Shown: positions 11,001-21,066 of the stretch, in pieces | Layout: each line of letters starts with the position of its first letter | Numbering within the stretch: the stretch's first letter is position 1 | Notes under the pieces: generated by a model | Seen by the model: the letters and a program-made list of their open reading frames with translations, nothing else | Told to the model about the DNA's origin: nothing | The model's database searches: none | Translations under genes and position numbers: made by a program | NCBI RefSeq assembly: GCF_910594005.1 | Contig: NC_057826.1 | Coordinates: 82,767,163 to 82,831,162 of the forward strand | Source of the DNA: Cervus elaphus | Taxonomy: Eukaryota > Chordata > Mammalia > Artiodactyla > Cervidae | Direction of reading: 5' to 3' | DNA: 64,000 bases

Positions 11001-11605
11001 AAGTTGCTGAGAAGCATGTTCACTATATTGATACAAACAGGAAGTCCAGAACTATTCAAAGGAAAGAAAGTCAACAGAAAAATAAGGCAGCTAGTTTGTG
11101 TTATAACAGAGAGAGGAAAGTACCCAACTTGGAAGAAAAGATGTTCATGAAACAGAAGGGGATTCTCCACTACTGCTTCATGTACCCGTTTGAAGACTAC
11201 CCAGACTAGTTTCATAAACCCATAAATTCTAACCCTAAGTTACAAGAGAGAGGAACAGAAGGGGATTGAGATTGCAAAGCCCCGAAACTAAATGCCGGAC
11301 CCAAATCTTCATGTATGCCAGATAAATCAGAAAGAGCCAGGAAGGAACTGACACCCTTGAACATAGACAAAACTGAAATTATGGACACAGAGAACAGGCC
11401 TGATGAGGTAGAAGAAAAAGAGATTACAGCAAATAGAGCGGAGTTACTAGATATCAACCGAGAGGGAGCTGCTCCAATATGTTAAATTCAGGTGTTGCCT
11501 GAATTTAAGAATGCATCAAAGGATAAAGAGGATGTACTCAAAGTTGGACCAGACAATGTCCCTGGAATGGAGAAAGGAATAATCCTGCAGATCAAAAGAG
11601 CATAG
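11001..11605 (+). pseudogene. Candidate decayed coding sequence or retrocopy, unidentified
   Basis: One plus-strand frame runs from the CHR tail to a stop at 11603 with internal stops only at 11207, 11267 and 11483, about 200 codons. The conceptual product is hydrophilic and rich in Lys, Glu and Asp. It includes stretches such as KSERARKELTPLNIDKTEI, EVEEKEITANRAELLDINRE and KDKEDVLKVGPDNVPGMEKG. I recognise no family. Downstream of 11605 the frame fills with stops. Purine-rich composition also keeps some minus-strand frames open, so chance is a real alternative. If real, it is a processed copy of an unknown gene or an old element. Confidence 0.3.
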
Positions 11606-12192
11606 GTGATAATAAACACTTATTGCTGAACATAGCTTAGGTAGGCTACTGAACTTCCAGGATAAAACAACAACAGTACCTTTGGATATCAGGAAAGGAA
11701 AAGCAAATCACCAACAAGAGTTAGAGAGATGGTGGGGAAGGGGAGTGATGTAGGAGGAAATCAGGCTGACTATAGGCTTTCTCTGTCGTAATCATCAATT
11801 CCTGAAGACCATAAAATAATGTCTCCAAAACTCTGGGAGAAATGGAGTATCATCTGAGAATAAAACACACAGGCATGCTATTGTTTAAGTACAAAGAAAG
11901 GCAGATGAGCATTCTCAAGTCTAAGAGAATTTGTGAATTCTTAGGCATGAACCCTTAGTTGAATTCTACTTGGTAAGAAAACCCAGCCAAATAAGTTATG
12001 AATAAAAGCAAAAATTTCAGGAATTAAGAAATATTGATAGTGATCACAAATGCATTTAAAAATAAAGTTTCAAACAACTATGGGAGTTATGGTTATCAAA
12101 CATGAACTCTTAAACCTTATAAACATAAAATAAAAAATATTAATGTCTTTATACAAAGTGGGGGATCAGTTGATACTGTTTATTATAGAAAC
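11606..12192. other. AT-rich DNA, possibly the 3' part of the same retrocopy
   Basis: No frame is kept here. AATAAA-like hexamers and A-rich stretches (12060-12140) would fit a decayed 3' UTR, but I cannot show it. Confidence 0.3.
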
Positions 12193-12410
12193 AGGCTTCC
12201 CAGGTGGCACAGTGGTAAAGAACCCGCCTGCCAATGCAGGAGGCCCCAGAGATGTGGGTTCGATCCCTGGGCTGGGAAGATCCCCTGGAGTAGGAAATAG
12301 CGACCTGCTTCAGTCTTCTTGCTTGGAAAATTCCGTGGACAGTGGAGCCTGGTGGGCTACAGTCCACGAGGTCACAGAGTTGGACGTGACTGACCGAGCA
12401 CAACAGCAAG
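12193..12410 (+). mobile_element. Bov-tA SINE
   Basis: 'ggcttcccaggtggcacagt', tRNA-type B box 'gtgggttcgatccctggg', 'gaagatcccctggag', ending 'gactgaccgagcacaacagc'. Full-length ruminant SINE with moderate divergence. Confidence 0.92.
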
Positions 12411-12460
12411 AATTATGCAAACGTGCAGTTTGAGGAAATACTCATTATAATGTATAGTGC

Positions 12461-12676
12461 TTTTTCATGGCGGCTCAGATGGTAAAGAATCTGCTGGCAA
12501 TGCAGGAGAATGGGGTTCAACCCCGGGGTCGGGAAGATCCCCTAGAGGAGGGAACGGCTACCCACTCCAGTATTCTTGCCTGGAGAATCCCATGGACAGA
12601 GGAGCCTGGCGGGCTACAGTCCATGGGTTCGCAAAGAGTTGGACACGACTGAGTGACTAACCATTTTTCACTTTTA
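12461..12676 (+). mobile_element. Bov-tA SINE
   Basis: 'cggctcagatggtaaagaat', 'gaagatcccctagaggagg', 'ggacacgactgagtgacta', then a tttttcactttta end. The two overlapping 60-67-aa frames here are SINE-encoded shadows. Confidence 0.95.
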
Positions 12677-13330
12677 GTTCACCTTACAGGAATCTTAAAA
12701 AAAAATTTTTTTTTGTGGTAAAGAACATTTATTTGAAGTTCAATGATTTCTTCTGTTTCATTTCAGTTTCCTTTTCTGCTGATAAATTCATGTAAAATTA
12801 AATTTAATACTTTTTATTAAAATAGCATATATAACATTATCCCATTTTTATTAAAGTATTTCTGACTTTCTCTCTACATATGTATCCAATTGTTTGGCTT
12901 TCTCTTCATATAAATGCAGAGAAAGTTTTCTGCAATGATGTTTACTTAATGTTAATAATGGTTATTTCTGGTTGATAGTTAACTTTGGTTTTGTACTTTT
13001 CTGCTTTGCTTAAGTTCTTTGTGATGAACATATGTATATTTTTAAAAATAAAAACTATACAGTGATTTTTTTCTGTTTATTGTTGTAGAAAACCCTGAAC
13101 ATAACCATACCAAGAAGTTAACATTGTTTTTAATTCTGAGTGTTGGTAATGGGTATCTTTCCCAAGAATAGATACCAAGAATAGTATCTATTGCTTTTTC
13201 CTGTAGTTTTCAAATTTTTAAAAATAAAAAATCCTAAATTAAAGAAAGAAATGCAAATAAAAAGAAAGAAATATACATTTTGCAGAAGGCACACTTTGAA
13301 GGAAAGCAAATGATCCTAGTTTGGGATGTT
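12677..13330. other. AT-rich DNA, no gene seen
   Basis: More than 65% A+T by eye. The segment around 12945-13045 ('ggttatttctggttgat...cttgtgatgaac' type) resembles the 3' end of an old transposon, but I cannot name it. Confidence 0.4.
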
Positions 13331-13496
13331 GACTAAAGTCTGGAAGTGATCAGAAGAGAAGGGGTTAATGCTGTAGGCATCAGCAGGGTAGAGACTCCGA
13401 ATTGAAAGACTAGCCTGTGAGCAACTACGGAGAGTACCTGCAAATTCTCTGATGCAAAATGTGCCGTTTCAGCTAAGATTGGCATGGGGTAATAGA

Positions 13497-13551
13497 TTGG
13501 TAGGTAGGTAAGCAGACAGATGATAGATAGATGACTGGTGATAGATAGATT
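13497..13551. repeat. Interrupted (GATA/GGTA)n microsatellite
   Basis: taggtaggta followed by imperfect gatagatagat units, interrupted by gactggt. Confidence 0.85.
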
Positions 13552-14206
13552 GGGATCCAGAGGAGAATCCTGGATGGAAAGAAGCAAGATGATGAAGAAC
13601 AAAAGAATTTTGGTGGAATACCTCTTCCCTCCCTACTTTTGATGAAGCGTTTCTCAATTCTCTATGTATTTAATCAGGTACCCAGTAGAGTCTGGATTTA
13701 AAATACATTTGGAGCTGGAAAAACTCCTCTGGGGGTTTGTGAACATTTGAAGCAGTGTAGGGTAAGACTGGAATTCATCTCTTGGACAGTTCTGGGAGTG
13801 ATCTCTTCGTCAGGGCAGAAAGTACCTGTCCATTTTTCTTGGGGAATCTCTGAAACACGGGTGAGGTGTACCCGCATCAGAGTCTGCAGCCTGCGAGGTT
13901 CAGTGGCTTGTTTAGGATGTTCCTGGTATGTTAGGAGAGTCTGGTCCCGTGGAGTTAGGGTCCTGCCTACACCCCACTCCCCATCCCACACCTGGATTTA
14001 CAATATTCTCACAGTGGCTTGTTCCTGTCCTCTTACATTTTCTCCAGAGATATTTGGAGTCGAGAACCAGGCATCACTAGGTGTGGGAGCTGCATCCCCC
14101 TTCCCTGCAGATCCGGCTGGGGGCGGGGTGACTGTGTGTGGAACTGGTGTGAGTTGCTGTTGCACTTTCCTCACCCAACAGACTTATACCAAAAACTGGA
14201 AGTCAT
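13552..14206. other. Single-copy DNA, no gene seen
   Basis: Overlapping plus-strand frames 13747-14247 and 14019-14558 (166 and 179 codons) have no domain and run into L1 sequence. Confidence 0.45.
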
Positions 14207-14410
14207 TCTTTTTTTTTTCTTCATTATGGTTTATTACAAGATACTGAATAGTTCCCTGTGCTATAGAGTAGCACCTTATTGTTTATCCATCCTATGTATG
14301 TCTGCATCTGATGATCCCAAACTCCCAATCCTTCCCTCTCCCAGGCATCCTCAAGTCTGTTGTGTTTTTGTTCCTCAGATACATGCATTTGTGCTGTATT
14401 TTAGAGTCTT
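14207..14410 (-). mobile_element. L1 3' UTR fragment
   Basis: Poly-T start, then 'cattatggtttattacaag', 'agttccctgtgctatagagt', 'ttgtttatccatcctatgta', 'cccaaactcccaatccttcc': the reverse complement of an artiodactyl L1 3' region. The poly-T at 14210-14219 is its poly(A) on the minus strand. Confidence 0.8.
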
Positions 14411-15172
14411 TCTGATTGTCAATCTGGGCCCTGGTGTTCAGGCCACCTGCGTGTGGCCCAGAGTTGTCCAAAAGGAAAGGCGTGTCCCGAGGCCGGAAAG
14501 GACACAGGCTTTGCACTGGGGAGGGGAGGATTTTCTTCTCTCTCTGGGGCCAAAATGAGTGGTCTTTGAGGTGTGCAGACTCCTGGAGATTCCTGGGGCT
14601 CTTCCCCCGACCTGGAACCCTGCTAGGAGCTGGGCAGACTCTAGGTCAGCTTTTGACTATGAGCTTTAAGACTAGAAACATCTGGTAGCAGTTGCAATTA
14701 GTTTCCACCTTCAGTAAAGTTGTCTTAAAATATCAGTTTGGTCTTAGATGAGTTGGAGGGTGCAGACACTGGCTTGCATCCAGGACTGAGATGATACACC
14801 AAGGAGGGTGGTGGGTGCGGTGGTTGGAGAACCAGATTATGAGCTGGTAGGCGGTGATCCCATGTGGAGCTGTGTGGGGCAGTGAAGAGGGGGAATCAAG
14901 GAATAAGAAACATCCAGAGAGTCCTACGAATGTGTTTGCATTCTGCGGGGAGGCTCAGAAACCCACGGAGAGGAATCCTGGGAAGCACTGCCCCCACCCT
15001 CCCCCGTCACAGGAGATGGATGCTTGGAATTGTCATGGGACTGTTGAAGGAACGATGACCCCAGAAATCTGGAGGATGGAGGCGTTTGGGTTGCGTAGGT
15101 CGAGTGTGCATCTGCCCGTCCTCGTGTCAGGAAATGCACAGCCCTTCTCACCTGACCATTTGTGGGTGGCTC
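14411..15172. other. Single-copy DNA, no gene seen
   Basis: Several overlapping frames of 60-110 codons, none with recognisable features. Confidence 0.45.
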
Positions 15173-15222
15173 TAAAACCCTGAGTTTAAAGGTACTTTAA
15201 AATCCTGAGTTTAAAGGTACTT
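15173..15222. repeat. 25-bp tandem duplication
   Basis: The 19-mer cctgagtttaaaggtactt occurs at 15179-15197 and 15204-15222, within a 25-bp unit repeated twice. One substitution separates the copies just upstream of the 19-mer. Confidence 0.93.
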
Positions 15223-15757
15223 GACATGACTAACGGGAGGGCCCTGAGCCAGCTGCAGCCAAGATCCCAGAGGCGGGGGTGCTGGATGAGCTGCGCTCCT
15301 GCCTGGGGCCCCCTCTGCTCACACACATGCCTGCTGGGCTGCATTCCCCCCACGGCTTGACGTTCCTCGTCCCAGCTGGACTTTCTTCTTTTTTTTAGAC
15401 ACTGCAGGAGTTGTTTTAGGAACTGAAATTTCCCTGTTCGCTGCTTCATTTCATCCCTACGACACAGCTTATGAAAAATGGACCTTTTTTTCTCTTTTTC
15501 CACTCTGACTTCCCCCTTCCATCTCCAATATATTTTTTTTTATTTGAAAATGAATCATTTGTTTCTTCATGTTTTAAAAAACTTATTTTTTATAAAGTGA
15601 CATTTTTATTATTCTCCGATAAAAATGAACAAAAATAAACAAATGTTCTACACACAAAAAATAAACAATTTATAAACAGTATTTCTTATTAGGTTAGTTA
15701 CAGATGTAGATCTTCCTTATGGATTGAAGAAATCCTACTTTTTAATTTTTATTTTAA
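15223..15757. other. Single-copy then AT-rich DNA, no gene seen
   Basis: GC-rich to about 15400, then strongly AT-rich. The 10-mer ttgtttcttc at 15559-15568 recurs at 16063-16072, directly after the next SINE. Confidence 0.4.
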
Positions 15758-16062
15758 AAATTTATTTATTTATTAATTTTGGCTGTGCTGGGATTTTTCT
15801 CTAGCTGACATGAGCAGGAGCTACTCTCTAGTTGCAGTGCGTGGGCCTCTCATTGTGGAGGCTGCTCTTGCTGCCGAGCATGGCTCCAGGCCTCTGGGCT
15901 CAGTGGTTGTGGCTCCCAGATACTAAATCAAAGGCTCAATAGTTGTGGCACACAGGGTTGGTTGCTCCAAGGCATGTGGGATCTTCCCAGACCAGGGATT
16001 GAACCCATGTCTCTTGCATTGGCAGGTGGATTTTTTTTATCATTAAGCCACCAGGGCAGCCC
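15758..16062 (-). mobile_element. CHR-1-type SINE, near full length
   Basis: The T-rich end 'tttatttatttattaatttt' is followed by 'ggctgtgctggg', 'agttgcagtgcgtgggcctc', 'tcccagaccagggattgaac' (the tRNA-derived B box reversed) and 'taagccaccagggcagccc'. About 300 bp, minus orientation. Confidence 0.85.
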
Positions 16063-16242
16063 TTGTTTCTTCGTATTTTTTAACATAACTCATATGCCTA
16101 TGGTAAAAATTTGACCTCGCTTAATTTGGGGGGACTATAAGCTTGAGAAGCCTGCAAGGGATTGCAACTGGGCTGTTTGTTCTGTCTTTCTGTGGCCGAA
16201 AGGCACCTGCTGCTGTCGGGTGCCAGCAGGGCAGAGGAGCGA

Positions 16243-16257
16243 CCACTGGAGGGCGCT
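16243..16257 (+). promoter_or_regulatory. Possible CTCF site
   Basis: CCACTGGAGGGCGCT departs from the CTCF core by about one base. A weaker related match, GAAGAGGGCGCT, lies in the same orientation at about 16304-16315. Occupancy is unknown. Confidence 0.3.
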
Positions 16258-16380
16258 CAAGTCTGTGAGCTGCGCCCGTCGTGGTAGTGGCCGTGTTTGG
16301 TAGGAAGAGGGCGCTGTGGAGCCAAGCAACTCAACACTGCAACTTCTGCCCCTGCCAGTCACACCTTGAAGGATTCACCT

Positions 16381-16595
16381 TGAGCTCAATCTTTCAGTCA
16401 TGTCTGACTCTTTGCGACCCCCTGGACTATAGCCCTCCAGCTCCTCTGTCCATAGAATTTTACAGGCAGGAATAGTGGAGCTGGTTGCCATTTTCTACGC
16501 CAGGGGATCTTCCTGACCCAGGGATTGAACCAGTGTCTCTGCATCTCCTGCATTGGCAGACAGATTCGTTACCACTGCGCCACATGCGAAGCCCC
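16381..16595 (-). mobile_element. Bov-tA SINE (Bov-tA3-like)
   Basis: 'tcagtcatgtctgactcttt', 'ggatcttcctgacccaggg', 'ctgcattggcagacagattc', ending 'cgaagcccc'. This is the reverse complement of the SINE. Confidence 0.92.
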
Positions 16596-16744
16596 TCTGG
16601 ACACCCACTTGGTATGTGGCAAGTCCTCCACTTGGCCCAAGGGCACCCCACCAGCAAACTCTACCATCTTCTACGACTCAACCCTTACTATGTTCAGGGC
16701 CTTAAGGCACCTGGGCAGGGTACCTTAAAAACACGGCTACCTTT

Positions 16745-16930
16745 CATCTTCACAATAACCCTAGAAGGGAGATGCTATTAATCCTATTTCATGAAAGGGA
16801 GCAAATGGAGACTTAGAAAGAATAGGGAAGTGGTTCAAGGTCAGGATCATTCCACTAGCAAGGAGTGGGGCTGAGAATCTCGACTCACACCACTGACCCC
16901 AAAGCCCAAGCCACAAGCCACTACTTCTTT
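16745..16930 (-). repeat. MIR SINE
   Basis: 'cacaataaccctagaaggg', 'aatcctatttcatgaaaggg', 'gggctgagaatctcgactc' and 'caaagcccaagcc' follow reversed MIR order. Confidence 0.5.
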
Positions 16931-17549
16931 GTGTTGCCCCAAGAATCAAGCTGAGAAAGCATCATAGTCCTTGTGGGGAAGGGGAGGGTTTTGGCTGAGC
17001 AGCAAGAAGCCCACTAACCCTGCCCAGGTACCAGATGTCATGGAACTGCCATTCCAGGGGTTGCCCTGCTTTTCACTGGGAGCCATCAGGCCTGCCCAGG
17101 AAGTGGAGACTTATCTTTTGGTTCGATCTGACTAGGGATGGTGTGCAGGGTTTGCGGTATGTGGGGAGCAGCTGCTCTCACTGACGGTTCCTGCGTCTCA
17201 GCCAATGACACCAGGGCTGTGAAGGCTGCTTGCTGGCTCAGGGGCTGCTCCAGGTGTGGGTGTTCCTGGCTCTTCTGAAGGGCGGGGCTGGAGTCCTGCT
17301 GGGCCGAGTCTTCAGCAAAGAGGAAGGTACAGCATCCCTCCAGGGAGGCTCACGTCCATGCAGCACAGTAACAGGAGGCTGTTTCGAAATGGGGGTGTAG
17401 GGCAGGGATGGGCGTGCCCTCTGGGGAACAGGGAAGCCCGGGGCTTGTCTTGTCCGCGTAAGCTTCCTGTGACACCCCATGGTCAACAGAACCAGCTTCT
17501 CAGAACTAGAAGTACAGACCAGATCAGCCACAAGAGGAACTTGTCTGAA
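16931..17549. other. Single-copy DNA, no gene seen
   Basis: No transposon or coding signal. Frames on both strands at 17238-17645 overlap each other and have no domain. Confidence 0.45.
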
Positions 17550-17670
17550 ATCCACATTTTACGGATGAGGAAACCGAGACTTGGGGGAGGCTGTGACTCA
17601 TCTCAGATGACAAAACCAGTGAGGGCGAGGGGAACAGGCTTCTGACTTCTCAGCACACTTTTGGGCCACC
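17550..17670 (-). repeat. MIR fragment
   Basis: 'cacattttacggatgaggaa' and 'accgagacttgggg' match the reversed MIR core. Confidence 0.5.
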
Positions 17671-17699
17671 CCAGGCCTTCCCGGCAGTGACCCTGGGGT

Positions 17700-18010
17700 C
17701 TTCTGCTCTCTTATTGGAGACTAAATCCATGCCCTCCCCTCCCTACTCCCTGCTCCAGCTCCTCCTAGGCCAAACCACACATTCCCTTCCATTGCCCAGG
17801 CTCTTCACTCCCACCTCCAGGCCTTTGCCCATACTGTCTCCCTGCCTGGCCTGCAATGCTGCACACTGACCCCACTGGCTTGCCTATAGAATGCCTCCTC
17901 GTTCTTTACAACCTGTATCAAATATTACCTCCTCCAGTCTCCCCACCTGGAAGCAGTTCCTTCTTCCTCTTTATTCCTGAATCCACTGTTTGGGCTTTTC
18001 TGTGGGAGGA
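17700..18010 (+). repeat. LINE-2 fragment
   Basis: Pyrimidine-rich block with 'ccaggcctttgcccatac', 'ctgcctggcctgcaatgc' and 'atattacctcctccagtctc', as in the L2 3' region. Diverged. Confidence 0.5.
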
Positions 18011-18859
18011 GTTATCTGCTTTCTCTCTTTTTATCACAACAGTTAACAAACTGTGAGTCTTCCTTGAGATACTGGGAGATGAGACGTGTGAGTACTGTAA
18101 ACCTCTGTTTGGACACGAGAAATCTAAGACTCAGAATGTTAGATGAGCAGAAGCCAGGCCTCCTGACTCCCACACCATCTGGGTGGGAGCCAGCCTGCTT
18201 CCTCTGCAGAACCACCTCTGTTGTCTCTGGGAATGAATTCTCTGGAGTTGTGCAGTGCACAGCCTGGGCAACTGGATTGTACAGCCCTGCCTTGGTGTCA
18301 GGCTCAAGGTCCTCCTTGAGGCAGATGCTCCATAAATGTGGGCGAATTCAGCAGAACCACAATTCAGAGGTAGCTCTCTTCTCTTTTCCCTCCCTCCCTG
18401 CTTCCTTCCCCAACCTGTTTCCCTGCCTTTAACTCCCTGCATTTTTCCACTGAATTTTTCATTGGGAAGAAGCACATTTAGAGATGTGAAGCGCACACTT
18501 TGCTGGGCTTCAGCTTTGATGAATCTTTGATGCTGACCCTGGGGAGGCTGAGGCTGCAGCAGACTGGGGGAGGCGAGGGAGGAGCTGGGGGAGGGGCCTC
18601 TATGGGCCTGATTCTCCCTCCTTTGCCTCTTGGTGTGGGGGAGAATTCAACCCTGCCTCAGGCTTGGTGGGCCTGGCTACGCCCTGCACCCCAGAAGTGT
18701 GTAGATGGGAGGGATGAAGTGCGTGCAAGCTGTGTGTGGGTGGGGCCGGCACGAGGCTGGGGGCAGCGTAGCCAGAAGTCACACCACCAGACACCACCCT
18801 CTCTAACCTCAGCTCCCTCCACTCCCCCTCCCTTCTCCTAGGGCTTTGAGGTCACACCA
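18011..18859. other. Single-copy DNA, no gene seen
   Basis: G-rich around 18540-18600. Open frames of 110-120 codons on both strands (18064-18496, 18500-18841) have no domain. Confidence 0.45.
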
Positions 18860-18985
18860 GTTTCTGGCTGTGCGGCTTTGATGAGTCTTTAACCTTTCTG
18901 AATCTTAGTTCTTCAATAGCAAATTGGAGATGCTAATCCCTTCCCCTGCAGGCCAGTGTGAGTAAATGAGATACCTATTTGCTGT
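18860..18985 (+). repeat. MIR fragment
   Basis: 'tttctggctgtgcggctttg', 'aacctttctgaatcttagtt' and 'gtgagtaaatgagatac' follow MIR. Confidence 0.5.
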
Positions 18986-21005
18986 GCCTGACTCATGCTA
19001 CAGGCTCAGTAAAAACCAATCTTCCTACCCCTCCATTCAAATCCACTTTTTGGCAGGTTTTAATAACAGTGAGTGCATGGCTGTGGGCAGGGCGGGCCCT
19101 GCCCGGAGGTCTGATACTCAGCTTAGCCCTGTCTACACAAACAGTAGAGGATAATCAACCTTCAAAGTGCTCTTCTTGGCATCCCAAGGCAGGAGTTTGA
19201 GTTCTGAGCTGACTCAGGGTTGGGCATGTGACTCCAACAGCCCCTTGCGTAGGGGACGACCCTGCCTGAGTCATAGCTGGGTGCCCCCGTGCATAGGCCC
19301 CCAGGCACTCAGCACAGGTGCCTGGCCCCGAGCACCACTCGAGGGGTGTAGCTCAAGTTAAAGGCAGGGAAGCAGGTTGGGGAGGGAAGAAGGGAGGGAA
19401 GGAAAAGAAAAGAGAGTAGATGCGGGTGGAGGTGGGGGAAAGGGTATGGTGGCAGTGGGCCTTTGAGTGTGGTGAGGATGCCAGCCATTCACCCCCTCAG
19501 AGCCTCTCTCTGCACAGACTCTGTCAAGGTCACAGGCTCACTACCCTATGAGCAGAGAGGGGGATTTGTCTTGTGGCCCTGGCTCTGTAATTGGCTTCAC
19601 ATCATCTCATGGTGCACCCTTTACTGAAACCCATGGCTCGGACTCTGCCATGAGCCGCTGCACAAACACCTCGTCTGGGCCCCAGCCACGGCCACTTCGT
19701 CCTGCCCGCATTTCTCTGTTGGCTGAGATGGAACAGCTGGCCCACTGAGGCTGTGTCCAGGAGGCCAACCACTCTGCACTCTCTGGAGCTTCTCCAGGGC
19801 CGCTTTGGGCACTTCCAGCAGAAGATAACCGGATAGCACAGGGCTCACCATCAGCCTAGCTCTGCTCCCCAGATCTTCCCGGTGGGTTGACTCTGAAGTC
19901 GTGAACGTGTGTCCGTGTCCGATTCACAAACCCCAAGGCTCCCTTTGGCCTTTAAGGTCCTTTCCACTCTGAGGGCCTGTAACTCTAGGATTAACCTTGT
20001 AAGTGCATAATGGATTGTGGAGGTCCTTACCTTGTCAGGGACGTCAGGGAACTTTCAAATCCCCCGGATCTTCTCTTGAACTACCCTCAGGTCTGCTTTC
20101 ATGGGTTGGTCAGCTGTCTCAGATTTCTCCCTCTCTTTGGGGTCAGCAAGGTACCCAGACAGTCATCCTCCCCAGCTCTCCCCACTCCCTCAATAGTACT
20201 AATAGTCAGCCACACCCAAGTGCGCGTGACTTAATCAGACTTCTCCCCCTCACCGTCCCCGAAGGAAGGGGATTTTGACTGAAGGAGTGTGAGGGCCTAG
20301 ATTACTCAAGAAGCCCTGAGTGAGCCCTGCCTTTCAGAATCACTCAGCTTCGCATCAGTCTGTACAAGCGGCAGGGTGTAAGAATGAGAAGATAACTGCC
20401 CTGGTATCGAAAGGCCTTGTTTGAGCAGAAGAAAGTGCTCTGGGGCAGGCAGGCCTGGAGGCCTTCAGAAGGGCCCCTGAAGACCGGGGGCCAGGGGTCT
20501 CCCTCTGGGACTTTGCCGCCAGGCCGAGGGATAGAACGGGCAGCCAGCTTCCTCTGTCTGTGCCCAATGCCCATCTTGCTGCCCAGATGGCCCTGAGGCA
20601 TCTGAATGTCGGAGCCTGGCATTGCAAACATCTAACCACTGGCAGGGGTCACTGTTTTGGTGTCCAGGACCAGGCTAGAGGGTGGTGTCTGGGTTGGAGG
20701 GGAGAACCTGAGGGCTGGAAAGTGAAGGCATAACACTTCATTAGGGATGGGGGCGTTCGGCAGCTGGAGAGCAGATGGCTTGAATGTGGCTCCCAAATCT
20801 GAGCCTCCTAGTGGGGATGTGGCATCCTGAACACCCCACCCCAGGATGGGGGGTGGCCAGGTCCAGTTCTCAGGCCCCTAGCCCTTCACATGCCCCCATG
20901 CCCCAGGTGGATGAACCTAGCAGGGCCGTTCCCCTCTGGCACAGTCATCACCGTGATCTGGGGAGCAGCTGGGAAGCGCCTTGGGAACACAGCATGTGCA
21001 GTTAA
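18986..21005. other. Single-copy DNA, no gene seen
   Basis: About 2 kb without a recognised transposon. A purine-rich tract lies at 19376-19442. Open frames are all under 100 codons, overlapping and without domains. Confidence 0.45.
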
Positions 21006-21066
21006 GAGGCGGGGGCCTGACCTGATGAGGCGGGGGCCTGACCTGATGAGGCGGAGGACTGACCCT
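21006..21066. repeat. 21-bp tandem repeat, about 2.8 copies
   Basis: Units starting gaggcgggggcctgacctgat lie at 21006 and 21027 (identical), with a diverged third from 21048. Confidence 0.93.

Noticed and set aside
13497..13551. CRISPR-like array or satellite
   Set aside because: Simple tetranucleotide repeat; no repeat-spacer structure, and the genome is mammalian.
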